The notes under the pieces were generated by a model. That model saw only the letters and a program-made list of their open reading frames with translations, ran no database searches and had not been told where the DNA came from. Of a DNA stretch of 60,000 nt, positions 11,385 to 27,095 are shown piece by piece. The position numbers were made by a program, and so were the translations under genes. This DNA comes from Lingula anatina (Eukaryota > Brachiopoda > Lingulata > Lingulida > Lingulidae), in contig NW_019775384.1 in NCBI RefSeq assembly GCF_001039355.2, positions 228,332 through 288,331 of the forward strand. The letters run 5' to 3'. How positions within the stretch are numbered: the first letter of the stretch is position 1; each line of letters begins with the position of its first letter.

Positions 11385-14300
11385 GTGTGGGGAGGCATGG
11401 AGGGGGAGGATTTAATTCTGTTCAAAAGCCATATCTCCTGCTCTATCATTTAAAGGGAAATTTTGATTTTGAAATAAATAGTTTGCATGGCAGAGTTTGA
11501 ACGCAAGATGATCTTGTCGTGCTCTTGTCTTGGTACCATATCGACATGGCACATAGGCAGTTCATGATGTATTCAAAAGGACACAGCTCCCGTCATTTGA
11601 GAGGTATAGAGACACCTATGTCTTCCTGTGATGCCTTTAACATTAATTCACTGATATGTAATTGAACCTTTTATCAAGTGGGGGTCGTCTTACTGCAGCT
11701 TTCTTGACTTTCAATAAGGCCCCTGGGGACAAAAAGCCCTGGGGCTTTTCTGAGGGGAACTTGCCTCTGAAAAGAATAAAAGCGGGAACAACTGCCTGAA
11801 GCACCAACTATAATTTTCTCTTACGAAATTGAAATGAGTTTTCATCATAAACATTGATTTGTGTTTGTTTTTCAAATACCCTGCAGAAGACATTTTATCG
11901 TGTAAAATTGAAAATCATTTTCAGTACAAATATTTATTCATGTTTGGTTTTTGATTGCACTACTGTTTTGGGCTTTACATTGCCTCTAATTGTAAATGTT
12001 ACTTAATTGTAGTTGTCCTATTGCTACAAAGCATCAATTTATTTCTATACAACACTTAGGGTAGCATTACAATGAGCGATGTTTACAAATAATGATGCAT
12101 ACATGGTGTTTCTATTGTAGAAACATTTCTTTGTGAATCAGCAATATTTCCTTAAAACATTTATATATCCTTAGATTGCTCTGAGCTTCAATTCTGAAAT
12201 GACCTGTTCTGCACACGCTTTATTGGAGGCTAAATAAGGTTCTGAAAGTGGAACTCTCACTTACCCTGAATTTCAGTGTTTCATTTTAGTCGTGCCATGT
12301 TTTACTGTCGTTTCACAAAACAATGTGACAAGATAAGCCACATTTAGCTGTGTATCTTGTCAAAAGTTTTGTGTAGTGTTACATAATGTGTGAACAACAT
12401 CAAAAAGTTGATTGCAATCAACATTCACTATCTACTCTATCATTTTTAGAGAGCTTCTGCTCTCTTCTGTTTTACATCATTCATTCTGTTATGTGATACT
12501 TTTAACCTTGGCTGTTGAAGTTAATTGCAATAAAATAATGTACTAATTGCATAATCAGATGCTATGAACCAAGGGTTGATCAATTTAACAAACAAATCAA
12601 AGTTTTAAACAAATGATTCTTTCCACTGACTCAAGTTTTCCTCATAAAACACAGGGTGCCTTACAAAACCTAATATGACCAACGAAAGGGGGGTTCTCAG
12701 AAAAATAAAATAAATGGATGTCAGGTGGTGAAAAGGGCAGGTGCTCAGAGGTGGGTGATTTATTTGCTGACCAGCTGGGCCACTGTGTGAGCTACTGGTG
12801 CTGACCAGTGATATATGGAGCCTTTTCCATGTCAGCAGGGTGTAATGGGGATAGGGAATAGTGATCTATTGCTACCGCAGCATTAACAGTAACAACTGTT
12901 AACTTTAACAGGGCTATGCAAGCTAATGAAATCTTTTAAAGAAAATACAATGTACCAGGATGTAAAGTGATGAATGGATTGTTGTATATTGCAGTTTTGA
13001 CAATAGCAACTGTTACCTTAGTGGTATGCTAGCACATGGAAGATTTCCCTCGTGCTACATATTACTGTACCTTACAAAGTGAAGAATTTTGTAGTTGTCA
13101 TTTTGATGACCATTAATCTATAACTAGCATGACTAGCATCACTTTTCTTATGTCAACAACCTCAGTTACATAACAGTACTGTCATTGTACACAGGCTTTC
13201 TGAAGAAAATCAGGCCCCACTTTTAACCTGTGGTGACTTGAATTGCAAACAAAAACCACAGTACCCGACACTAATAGATAACCCCCACTTGGTGATTGGG
13301 CCAAGAATTAAGTCAACCACCAGATAACAACAGTGTATCTATCCACAATACAATTCACTGACCACAGCTAGACCACCGCCTGACTACTTTTTGACTGCTG
13401 GCAGTATCGCTGACCACTTAAGAACAACCCTCTGGACATCTTACTTAAAGAGATGACATGGCACCCTTTACCTTTGATATCAAATGATAAAAGTGGGTCT
13501 TCTTTCAGGAAATGCCTTGTTAATTTCCCATTAAGGAATGTTTGAGCTCTGTTGCCAGTAGTATTAGTAATATAGACAAATGGATAGCAGAAGAAGCAGT
13601 TTGTTGTCAAAAACAATAATGTTATTATGCTGTAATTGTCTTCTTGGAGAATTTACATCAGGAAAAGGGCAGACCATGTTCTTTTTTCCTCAAATTCCAA
13701 TTTTATTTTTATTGTTGCAACTTGCACACTCTAAGTTAGCAAATCATGATGTAATGAATATATGCTTGAAAATGGGAAGTGTTTATAGGAAGGACATGAA
13801 ATATTTTAACCTGTTTTTTTTTAAACTTACACTCAAAAAGGCTTCACCTCACAAAAAATAATATCTCCTAAACATAAGCTTCCTGATAAATCAGTCCTAA
13901 ATTACACATTTCCTCGGTTGTCTTTAAAGTTACTATAAGGCTAACATTTTTTTTTCTCTTTCCTTTTTTTCTGCATCCTATCATTGGAGAGCTCAGCTGG
14001 TAGTTCTTTGAGCATGTCTGACATGGATCTTGTTTTTATAGACACCCTTGAGGCGCTAATGCGTTATTGGCCCAGCCGCAGGTTAGCCACAAGGCAACCT
14101 CAGGAGTGTGTTTAAGGACTGTAATCATATCAACTGTGACTCACTTCCAAACCCAATAATACAATAAAGCCCCTGATACTGCTTTGATTTTAAAAGAAAT
14201 GAAATTAGTCTCCAAGTCAAAAGGGAGATGTTAACTTTTCTCTTTGATTTGATGATTGGCGGTGACTAATGCAAATGGCAGCTTACTCGCTGGACAGTCG

Positions 14301-15860
14301 TGAAAAGAATTAAGAAAAGTTCAGGAAAAGTTGAATTTGCACCTCAAAGTTAAGAGAGGCTTTAAAGTTCAGATTAAACGTCTCTTTGAAATTCAGTAGT
14401 TGATGGCAATTGAGAATTTTTTATGGGTCTTCAAAAGGCAATAAAGTTGGTTTGCACAGGTACATATTGTTGGGCCTTTTTGCACAATCCAAATAGACCA
14501 CATTTTGAGTTCATCAACTAAGAACATTTTGAACCTCTTTTTTTGTATGCCACCAACATTTCTGATTTTGAGAAGAAATACTACCTTTGTAACAGAGAAT
14601 CTGGAAAATTTGGTCAAATGTTAAGCAAGCTGCTTTGCAATGCCTCAAACTTTTGAGAAGGGTTGAATTTCTTTAACTCAGCAACTAATGAGCATAATGA
14701 GTGTTGGAAAAGTGTTGGGAATTTCCCTTGAAATTCAATATTAGATGCTTTGAATTACAGAAGATGTTGCTGTTTTTAAAACACCTTCTGTATTGCCCAC
14801 CCCAGTAATGTTTAGCAGGGATGGGTTCCTGGCCGAATGGGGTTTAACCTGATTGGATCAGTTTTGTTAAATACTCTTATACTATGCCAGAGTTTTTACA
14901 AGTCAGTTGCACATGGGATGTTGCATTGATTACATTATATCACAGTATATAGTATATTGTCAATCAATCAATCATTCAGTTTGTTGTCAAAAACAATTAT
15001 ATTGTTGTGTTATGTTCTTGTTTTTTTATTCTCCAACAGTACATGTAATGTTTTTTTATGTGTAATGAAATGGTGATTGCATTTCATCATAAGGAGTCCT
15101 AAATGTGTGGTGAAGCAATCAACCCCAATTCCCAACTGGAACAACATTCCAGAACTTCATTTGTAGCCTTCAGGAACTCACATAGAAACAGTGTGAGAAT
15201 GTAATGCATGTAATACCAGGTATATTACTGCTGGCTACTATGAATTCCCTCTCACTGTTGGTTTAGATAGTGTCTACGTAATGCCCAATACTGTATGACA
15301 TTGATATTACTGGTTACCCTGTGGTGTATATCATCACATTTACCTACGCCTATGGAAATAAACACAGGTGTATCAAAACAGATGTTTGGGATTTGTATTT
15401 CCCACATCCCTTGGGATATGTTTCGTTCGAGCATATTTCTGGAGAATTTTTAGATTGATATCATATTTCTTCACTAACTTTGTAGTAGAATTGGCAACCT
15501 ATGTCATTGTATAAATTGGAGCGGGAAATGGGAAATAGTTCTATTTTGGCTAAATATAATGTTAAGCACTATTATCATCATTATTATTATTATTTAATTG
15601 TTCACAGTTTTGTTCAACATTTTGATCATCTTGTAATTACCCAATAAAAAGTGTATGGATACCTACAGGCATTTTCTTGCTGCAATTTTCATGGCACTTT
15701 TTAAATCCATTGTGAATGATTTCAATCAAGTGGTAGCATTGGACATTCCCTTGTAGTTGGTACAATAAACAAACTTCCTACTTAAATATTTTTTACCTGT
15801 CCACAAAGCTCTTACATTATCCTAGTGGGTTGGGTTGTCATCAGTAAGGCTGTCTGACAA

Positions 15861-15913
<53 letters not shown>

Positions 15914-18900
15914 GTACAATCACACACATTCCAGTTAGAACAAACAGGAGCTCCCCAAGCAAAATAGTGCAGTAGTGCAAAAATATGGCCAATGTTTTGA
16001 TAAATGTTATGATACAGACTGGCTAAGCTACCACCCTGCCCCCTGTACTTCTTTGCTCTGAATTCCCCATCTTGTCTTCTAAAACGTTAGGCTGCATACA
16101 CATCTTGCATTCTTAAAACCAGCGGGGATAAAATTTTGGTTGTCAGTATACTTTATGGTACATGCTGATTTTTCTTTCTTACTTATAGAATGATACAGAT
16201 ATATGGTACATAATGTCTAGAAACTACAGAAATTTACGAATCTGTCAAAAGACTTATTTTCATGTTGATAACCTTGATCTAGTAATTTTGGTTCGAGTCG
16301 GAGTGCAAAAAATGACCCAAGAAACATGGAAGGAAGCTGATTCTAGGTGCCTTCAAAGATTGCTCACACCTGGGGATATAGATGAAAAAAAAGAGAAGAA
16401 TGTTTTCTGTCTCGAATGTAATATTTTTGTGTGTGCATATATCCTTACTCACATAGGTCAATAAAGTTTGCACATATTTTCACCTTCCTCCCACTTTTTA
16501 GAAATGATATCTATGGCAAAGCCATTGTTACAAAATTGCTTGTACAAGCAGTTCCATATTTGATTTGATTTTTGAATGGAAATAAGCCAGAAAATTTCAG
16601 CCAAGCCAACTTTCATCCAACGTGGTGATAAAACTGTAACAGAAAATAGATATTTTTTAATTTTCTGTAGTAAAAAAAAATCTTTTCAATGTAGACTTGT
16701 GTAAATTCAGCTTGACATGGTACAGGCAATTCCAAACCTCCGATAAGAAGAGAGTGATGGTGCAATTTGCCATCTGACATGGAACCACGGTGAGGGATAA
16801 TAAGAAAATGAAGTGCAGCGCGCATCCAATGGAGAAGCAGGGCTAAAGAAAACAAAATGTAATGGAACAGTGATTTCTCCTTGTTACCCCAATCAACCAG
16901 GATTATCATTGGAAATTGGTCGGATGTATCAGTAAAAGTCATGCAAGGTGCTCTCATGTGTGAGTCAGAGGAAACTGCCTTATTCCAGACACACTTTTGT
17001 GGTCAGGAAGATAAGCTTGACAATAATGGCGATAATCTTTTGCATACCAACATTGGTTTAGGTTGCTGCAATACAGTTTGCTGTCCGGTTATATGGGATG
17101 AAAGGGCTTTGACTTCTGGAATCTAATTTGTAGTTCTTCTAGCTATATATAGGATAGACTCATGCTGGAATGATGCTAATGAATGTCCTCCCTTGACATT
17201 GTGTTGAGGTTTTCTTTTTGTGTCTCTTCCGGTTGGCCACCATTGTCGGACTCATTGTCGGATATTTTTTCATAGAACTTTTTGGCCTCTGTTAACATCC
17301 AGATCAGTAAAGTTCTGACCAAATCAACAAAACAGTTTGGAAATCAAATAAAATTCAAACATGTTTAGCACATTTTGGATAAAATGAACCAGTTTTTGGA
17401 CAAGGGCAAAAAGTATGCCAGGAACAGTGAGGCAGAACTCTTCTCTGTGCTGGCCCCAGATCACCAGTAAATACAAAAACAACGAAACATGAATGAAAGT
17501 AACTGTCAGTGTCAGACTCCTTAGTTGGCATATGCCACTATTTACTTATAAGATTCACTTCTCTCATATAGTTTATCTTGGAGCTGTATATAGCCTGCAA
17601 TGACTGGAATAACTCTTGAGGGATGCCACTGGCTTTACAATGGCATTTTGAGCCAGACGGACACTTAGCGGCAAACTCTAGATAGGGAAATATTTCTTCG
17701 AGCACTGATATTTTACCTTGGTTGGGTTATTGGAGTATTTTGTGATTTTGTGATAACTAAGTGTTAAAGCAACATGATTTCTCAAGCACTGGTTAAGTAA
17801 TTACAGTTTTTTTTCTAAAGATTGTTGCAAAGTTTTCTAAAAGAATTGGATGCTCCAGGATACATCAGTATAGCTCCCTGTTCTAGAGAAGCAAAGAACA
17901 CAAGTTTTCTGTATTTTTATAGGCAAAAGCAAGTCAATGAAGACATTATATTTTCAATATTAAAAAAAAATTGCAATTTTAATTATTTCATATCTTTGGA
18001 ACTAACAATTTTAAGGGAAGATGTGCAGACATTCAGTGTTTTCTACTGTGTTTTTTGGATGAAAAAAGAAACATAAGACAAATTATCATTCAGACAATTA
18101 AATTAAGCAAATTTGTTCCTGTAAGTATCCCTAATTCTCAGCGGAATGCATTTTGTGTATAAACTAATTGTATTTTGTTGGAGTGCTACTCTAGCACTTC
18201 CCGGGACAATATTTGTTAGCAGTCTATTTCTTTCTATCTTGTGTACTTAGGAGAGATGATATGCCCCACTCGTCTGCAAGTATTTACTCATTCTGATTTC
18301 CCAGCCTCTGGGCAACTAAACCCCCTATACAAAGCCATTGAGATACCTTGGGAAAACAAGCAAGAGTCATATTTGGGGGTCCCATTGGAGGAAATTACTG
18401 ATCTTGTCTGCAATCAGAACTTTATCTCGCCTCTATCAGCGCGCACACAATAGCTTGTCCCGAGTTGAACTTTCCGGAAAACAACACAGAAACTGTCAGG
18501 ATTTGGCCCCATGGTTTTGACTTTCATTATTCAAGATGAGAAAGTAAAAGGTGATGGTCTCAGATATGGAAAGGTCTGGAACGGAACACAGAATCAATCA
18601 AAAATTTACCCCATGGTTTGGGTCTCATTATTGTATAGGGATTGAATCCTGCAGTCGGTGATGGTTTTGGATTTTGTTAACCCAGCTGGAAAGTTATGGA
18701 CACATAACACCTTGTCATGAAGCCAAATGGCAGGCACATATCTGCTTCCAAAACAGCAAGAAGAAAACTTTATTTGTTCCAACAATAGTTGATGGTTTTA
18801 GTGCTTCAGACATGTTAATCTAAAAGCAGTGTTTTGTACATAAACCTGCTTGTTTAACCAGACAATCGCTGGGGTAGATTGGCTTTCAAAACAATTAAAA

Positions 18901-21900
18901 GAAAACTTTTGTTTCAAGCAGGCAATGATGTAAATCTTTGCGATCCTTTTCAATGTTAACACTATTACTTAAAGCTCTACATGGTGCTACTTTCAAAACA
19001 TAAAGGAATGTAGTTCTTGTTCAAAGAAATTGATGACTTGAGCACACATCGAAGCTTTGTAATGTATTATTGGCATTAAATAAATAAGAGACGTGTTTGT
19101 TTTTGCTGTTGAAAAGTTTCTTAAGTTGTTTTGAGCACTTTGACAAAATTGATTTCAATTGATCAGGTATCACAAAATCAGTGAACTACTTTTCTTTATT
19201 TAATCTTTCTTCTTGATATTTTCAGGATAAAGTCTTTGTCCTCACTACTTTATTATGTTTTTCTTGCAGTTTTGTTTGTTTTTAAAGACCTTTTCTGTAG
19301 ACATATTTCAATACTTGGTTCGCCACTCCAGAGATTTATTTGCAGCAACCTAAACAGATCATTTCTTCACACAGCATTTTAATTTCTTTGTGTTTAAAAT
19401 CGTCCATTGTACATGCGAAAAATACACCCAAGGGTATCATTTAACATGGCCCAATCTTAAAAGAAAACTGTCAATACATCTTTGGCTTGACCCCAGCAAG
19501 AATGTTGACTATGGGCTCGTAAATTTTTAGTTGATTAAATCGATTCCTTCACCCTGACACTTTGATGTAGTTTAAATGACCTATCTACTCACTGGCTATT
19601 GTTGTATTACGGATCATTTGATCTCATTAACTTAAGTCCATGTAAGGTTATATCCCAAAATGAACATGAGCTTTTGAGTTTTCTCAGCCTGTTGAGATGG
19701 GGTAAATGGCCTGTATGGATACTATATTGAAGTTCATGGCTTTATGTCCATGCTATGCTTAACTTGCATATGTCGTGCATTCACATGCATGCATGTGCAC
19801 ATGTCCACTCTTTGTCCATATTGCTTTAAGCTTAAGGCAATTTTTTTTAGGGAATTAGAGCCAAATAATGATGACCTCTCCTATTGTGTTTCTTCATTTT
19901 ATTGGTCCAGGGCCAAGTGTTATGTGGTTGGTCACACTCGTCTGTGTCGCCGATGATGACATGACGGTGACGAGGTTTTTGCTTGCAAAAGAGTAACTTA
20001 TTAGTTCTGATAATATTTTTTGTCATTTGATGCTCAGTGTAATTGCCCAGTGCAATCCAATGACTATGTCAGTAGAAATATATAGATGTCATATTTTGAG
20101 CAAAAGTTTTGATTGTGGATGAAAAGGGCAAAGAAGATAATGCTTGACAGTGTCTTGTATTGAGTGAAACTGCACTTTTTGCCTGATTAAAAATTATAGG
20201 TAGTATACTGTTAAGTTGGTTAGAGCAGCGTCTTTTCCACTTTCATAGTTCAGCATATCTAGCATGTTTTGTCTTTTTGATCTCAAATTTTGAAGTCAAG
20301 AAATACATATGTCCCTTTCTAACCTTAACTTTGATGATAAGATAATGGCAAGGACGAAAACTGAGAAAGATGTGTTCTTCACTGACAGACATTCCCTCAG
20401 AGGAACACAGAGGTTGCCAAAGAGGTTGCGATTGTTATTTCAGGTCAAGCGAAAGTGGCTTAAAGGGTGATAGTAAAGATGGTCTCTTTGAGTTAGGGTT
20501 AACACATACACGCACTGAGACGAGAGAAAAAATGACAAGTGATGTGCTTAGTTATGGTGGTAGTTGTTACATGATACCAGTATATTAAAGTCTTTTTTTT
20601 ATACAGTTTTTGGAAGCTATTATATACAGAAGGTGGAAGTAGAAACTATAATGTAACATGGGCTTAGGGTTTCAGCATGGGAACTTCATGTGATAGGGAA
20701 ATTTTTAATAAAATGGTTTGATCACTCTATTTAGTGGATTGGGATCATTTTCATTAAGATGCACTTATCTGTTACCTTTAAAATCCATTGCCATTACTTG
20801 AACCCAAACTTTCAGGCAAAAAGGATTATTTGACAGGTTTTTTTCATGTAAGAGAACCAGAGGGAAAAAACAGGACACTAATGGCAAACTAAGAAAAAGA
20901 GATAGATAATATGCACACAGAACATAGCTAGAGATGTCCGTCTGCTTGCTAATGCGGTGCAAGTTCTCACTGGAAAGTAAGCCCCAGGATCTCTATGGAT
21001 ATTGAGAAGTTTATTTTCTCTCTCCGTTGCATTGCAGAATTATGTCTGTTACTTTGTACCTTTAAGATTCATTTTGTTGATAAAACTGTTACTTTTTCTC
21101 CTGTGGTACTTGTTTGAAAATTGCTTTTAGGGAAACAGATTCTGAAGTATGTTTTTCACAATGATAGTTATCTAAAAGTATGAAGTTTGCAAGTCACTTT
21201 TAATGAAAGATTTTTCTGTAATCAGTTTTGCCTGGCCATGCATCTTTTTCTTCCCATAAAAAAGGACATCAGTTCTAGAAAATTGACCAGGTTGACTGCC
21301 AAGATGGCCCTAATTGATATCAAGCTGTGATGGTAAAATAGAAATATTACGAAGTACGATTTTGACTTAGTGCCCATTTATTATCTCATTACACTAAGGA
21401 GATGATCACATGATTACTATAAAGTCCATATCATTATACCTTGCTTTATCTGCTCCACTTCACATAGAACACGGGAACAATGTAAAATGTGCATGTTCTA
21501 TTATAACCGAGTGTCGGATGCGGTAACCACGGTGACACTACTTTGCTCCGAAACTATAGTTCCACCCAGCATGCCTGCCGTCCCCAATCAAATCAATGAC
21601 GCCCACCATTGTGTCGTATTATGCTTGGACAGGGAGGGACAGACGCTAACGTCTTCATTTAGGAAAATAACCAGAGGGCGTGTGCGGTTGGGGTACCCTC
21701 AGCCTTGTACCCTTATAATTCATTTTACCTGACTTTCCTTTGGTGTGGTGAGCTCGGACAAAGGATTACTGGAACATATTTTAGAGGCCATTTAGCGGAG
21801 GATTAACCCAATAGTGACCCTGTTTCTGCAGCATTTACTCTTTGTGCACTTCCAACAATGTGCAGTGTTTAGTTTAATAGTTGAAATATTAGGCTAATCA

Positions 21901-22779
21901 TTCGATATAGGAAGTAATAGAGCCAAGCACTTGCAGGTTCCAATTACAAGAACCTGAAAATTGATAGCAAATAAAGGAAATGGAAGAGATGGAGGGGCCA
22001 GCAGTGACTTTTCTCTAGTACATTCTTTGCAATCAATTAATTTTCTCATTTTTATGTAATCATTTCAATTTTTTTACTAAAAGAAAATTAAAATATTAAC
22101 CTAAAAGCAAAAGATAGAGAATTGCTGGTAGAGATAAGTAATCACTAATTTAAGTCTAAAATTGGGAAATTTTTTATTCAAAGTCTAAAAGTTTTGATGA
22201 AATTTAATAGTAGTTATGAAACTGAAAGAAATGCAGAAACTAATGTTATTAAATTCCATTAATAAGTTTGTTATGCGTCTCTTGGAAAAATCTGAATAAC
22301 AGGAGCAGAACGAGATGGATAAGTGGTGGTTACTTTCACTGGTCATTGTGGTTCTTGGGTTAGATCCGATGAAGTACCGGTTTCCTGTTATTATCAGAAT
22401 TTCAGCCATATTTACAAAACCATCAAATTACATGTAAAGTGGTTCTTTGTAAAAAATCTGCACTTCTTCCTGGCCCGTTGGGCGACCTTTGTCTTTGAGA
22501 TCTGTACTTCTGATTGTGACTATGGGGGACAAGTGAAACCATTGTCTGCTAACATGGGGACTAAGTGAAATATGAGCACATGTATGGGTAACTGCCTGGT
22601 CTGGTCAAGTATAATGTGTATTTCTGTCTTGAAAAAATGATTTATTTTCCAAGGAAAAGAGAGAAAAGATGATTCAAGAAAATCAAAAGTTGATGATGTT
22701 TTAATTCTATTGAATTAGCGAGGAAGAAAAAATATAACAGGCAAAGTTTGAGTGAGATGTCATCTCTCTCTCTCACACA

Positions 22780-22849
<70 letters not shown>

Positions 22850-25800
22850 CATTTAAGTTCATGCACACTTTTGCATACAGACTGTGTGAGTGTGTTTGAG
22901 AGAGAGAAAGAGAGAGAACAAAACAACAAGATAGCATACAGTAACATAGATATATTTTGACTCATCACTAACAGGTGTAACTTAAATGTGCTGTACTCCT
23001 TTACTGAGTGATGGTCAGTACTCTCTTTTATGTTTTTTTTTTCTAGTTTGCATGAAAGCACAGTTGGCATGTTGGATATGCGTACTTTGCAAAGTGCTTG
23101 TTTATTGGATAGAAAGTAGATATGGCAAAAATCTTTTGTATTTACTTACTCTTCAACCACCTTCCACCAAAGAGTATTTTATCCAGAGGTGTTAATTTTT
23201 CTCAATCTTTGATTTTGCATTGAAGGGATTTGATTAAGAAAGAAAGAAAAATGAAAATGTCTGAAAATTTTCACGTATATTTTCCATCTTATGAGATTGT
23301 CAGTCTATTACTTCTGATTTCATTATAATTTCATAAACAAAAACAGAAAAAAACAAGGTTTAAAAAAAGAAAAAATCAATAATTCAGTAATTTTTGCTTG
23401 TAGCCGATATATGACCAACACATACTACTTTCTCCCAGCTCTCCGTAATGTGCTGATAAATGGAACATTTTTTCCTGTATGAAATGTCTACTCTGAGAAA
23501 GAAATGCCTCCTCCTTCCCCAAAGCTCCCCTATTAACCTTTTCAAACTCACCAGGTAGGAAAGGGCATTTGTGTCCAGCAAAGGTTCTTCTGGACGTATC
23601 CTTGTATACACTTAGCTGACCAGTGTTCTGTTTCTTGTTAGATTTTTTCCCCTTTTTTTCTGTGAATTATTTTGAGAATTTCTGTATACCACCCAAATAG
23701 ATGTGTCTGTAGAATGTCTTCCTTCTTTTTAAGTTGTGCATTTACATATACAGGCAACCGTATGTGTATTTGCATGTACATGCATGTCCACTAACACCAA
23801 TGCAGACCCTGGCAGACATATGCATCCTCATGTGCAGATCTGTTTAACGGGTTTTAACTGAAAAGATAAATGAACTGATTCAATCACATCTTTAAAGTGG
23901 ATTCTGAGGTAAGACATGAACTCATTTTTCCACAGTAAACAGAACAGTACATAGTAGCCACACGTTGCCTGAATCTGTTTCCAAGACATGAGCAAAGTTT
24001 TCTAATTTCCTATAACCTCGGTTTCTTTCTGCAAAAACCCACGCCTAGAAAAACATAGTGAAAAAATGTTGCTTCTTGCCCTAAAGATATACTAAACTAT
24101 TTCTGGAGACAAGTATGAGGTTTGCTCATCTCAAACACATTTTAACATTAATTTTTTTAATCTAAACCAAGTCATAGACGTAAATACAGACAGCCAGCGT
24201 GGCCCAAAGCTGCCCCATTTTTGCAGACACAACCACCATATTGCTTTCCTTATAGATGAATTTAATTGACGAGCTGTACTCATATATTCAGATTCCTCAA
24301 TTTAGTACATTTCAAGGCCCTTCCTATGATCACAACCAGCCTTGTCAAGTTTCACATACCTAAAAGAATGAGTGTCACTGGAGTCAGAGTCCCCAGAGTC
24401 CATCACTAGTGTCAGTGATCAGTCAGTCACTATAGGTTGTCACTGTAGTCCATCACTAGTGTCAGTGACCAGTCAGTCACTATAGGTGGTCACTGTAGTC
24501 CATCACTAGTGTCAGTGACCAGTCAGTCACTATAGGTGGTCACTGTAGTCCATCACTAGTGTCAGTGATCAGTCAGTCACTATAGGTTGTCACTGTAGTC
24601 CATCACTACTGTCAGTGACCAGTCAGTCACTATAGGTGGTCACTGCATGTAGTCCATTACTAGAGTCAATGACCAGGCGATCAGGCGTCCATTACTAGAG
24701 TCAATGACCAGGCGATCACTGGGGTCTGTTATCATAGGTGGGCACTTAGCTTTATGGAGTCGGTCACCAGAGTCAGTGAACTAAGTCAGCCACCATTGAC
24801 AGTCACTGGAGTTAGTCACCAGAGAGTCTGGAAGTACAGAGCAAGAGAGAACTCTTTGGTACAGATCAGATCACCATCAAGAAAAAAATGGTCACTATTA
24901 CTACCAATCTTTTAAATGAGCTCTTAACTCTAACACTTTGATAATTTTGGATATTTTATACAAGTGTGTGAAAATTTTAGTTTTCCTGGTTGATCAGAGC
25001 ATACACTGAAGACTAATGATGAACTGAAGGGGGGGGGGGGGGGGTCATGACTAACTGGGCCAGTTCCCTAATATTACTACTATTCAAGCAGACACAGTTA
25101 ATGCTATACTGGGCAGTATTATGGTCCCTATGCAATCTAGTGGCCCAGTGGCATTAACTGGTCTATTTTCGGTCTAAAATTGCCCTGATATGAACACACC
25201 TACACACAGGTTTATTTTGCTTCAAATCTTTTGCTTTGTGTTTGTGAATACATTCAGTACAAGGATAGTCGTGAAGTTGTATGTTTTTTCCCCCTATAGA
25301 TCCCCTTCATAGTTTTTCCCAATACAAGAGTCCCTTTGATACCTAATCATATCAAACTGAAGTGGCTTGAACAAGAAAACCTATTGTGTCCGCCAAGTGA
25401 CATGCACTTTCTGATATACTTATCCATTCGCTATTGTGGACAGAGTTGAAATTTGAGGATTTAGTGGCAATTATGGTTTTAGTTTCCCCAAGATTCCATT
25501 GACCTGATACGTCTTGATAGAAGGAGGCCGCAGTCTTGCTGTCAATATTGGTATTAATTATACTTTGCGTGGAGAGAGACTTTGGTAGGTCGCATTCTCA
25601 GTCAAGTTAGTGTGACATAACTTAGTTCCTGCCGACTTAGCAGACAGTGTGATTTTGATTTCTACCCATAGGAATCTAATGTTGCACTAACGTTACTATA
25701 CCTGGAACTTCCACTTAAGAAGGACAGCACATGGACTTTGGAGATAATTTAGCTGTTTTGGGTGATTTCTATAGACTTGGTAAACTTTCAGAACAGAGAG

Positions 25801-27019
25801 TCACTCTATGGAAACTGGTTGGGTTAATAAGATCTGGCAGTATGGATCTGAAAATTGTGGTTCCAAGTATTAGTACTGATAAATGCATACCCAGTTGGGG
25901 GATGTGAAACCAGATATATTGATTATTATCATGCTGTATTATGTGTACCTGTTTTGGAATGATTTTCTGACTCTAGGTGGACTATTAAAAAGAAGTGAAT
26001 ATTAGTCTGTAATATTTTTGCATTCTGAAAAATAGCTGTTAAAGGGACCTGAATATTTGTTGTGCAAGAACCGCCCCTTTTATTTTCCAGTCAATAAGTA
26101 TTGATAAAACATATGGTGTGATTATTGTTTCATACAATTTTTGTTTTTATTTTAAAGAGGCATTTGCTTGAATTAAGACCTATTCTGGGATATTGTATAC
26201 GGGTACGACTTGACAGTTTCTTCTCGTAACAATGACACTGGGGTGACACAAATTAATGATAGATTCTTAAGCCTAAATAGCACCTTTGTGGGGTTAATGA
26301 TAGTTAATCTGGTTACACAGCTACGCTACACTGCCAAGGTAATTCCCATAACCTGTTTGAGATGACTACAAAACCATAGGTCAAGCTACCTTTCAAGAAA
26401 AAAGATCAGTGGAAAAATCGAACTGAGACATATTATGCAATCGGTATCCACTTACAAACCAGGCACTTTTTTCCCCTTTTTAATGAATGTCTAAATAAAA
26501 AGATGTCTGGTTGGAAATAAATCGTAGTGTGATATTCACTTAGGCATTAAGTGAGAGAACCACATATAATAATATCACCAGGATGTGTTGTCCCACTTTT
26601 TTTCTCCTCTTTTTTTTCCTACTTTTTTGTTGTTGTTTGTTTGAGGGCAGGAATGAGGTGGTGTTGTGTCTGTGCTTTGAATCACTGTTAGTCTGTGATG
26701 ATGACATTTGCCCTCCGCTAAAGTTGAGCTGTTGGCACAGTGACAAAACATCGGTTCACCTTTACATTTCTCCCCACACTGTCTAGCCGCTTGCTGCAGC
26801 AAATACAAACTAGCCCCTGTATTGGAATATGTAGTGTATGGATAAAAGCAGACTACAAATATTTATAATTTGGTTAAGACTAGTCTAAGAAATTATTGCT
26901 CTGTTTAATGAGTGCATTTTTGTCTGTAGGGTAACATCAGGGGTGTTGCTTCTGTCCATAGGCTTATATAAGGAAGTCTGGTCTGAGATGATGTCATAGC
27001 CTATATATCTAAGAGAGAG

Positions 27020-27095
<76 letters not shown>

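Noticed and set aside
21487-21732. 81-codon open frame in a GC-richer island
   Set aside because: No recognisable family and no phase-compatible splice sites with the traced gene. The island is mentioned only as possible noncoding regulatory sequence.
24401-24650. CRISPR-like regular repeat spacing
   Set aside because: The 50-bp units are contiguous and homologous along their whole length with no unique spacers. This is a minisatellite in eukaryotic DNA.
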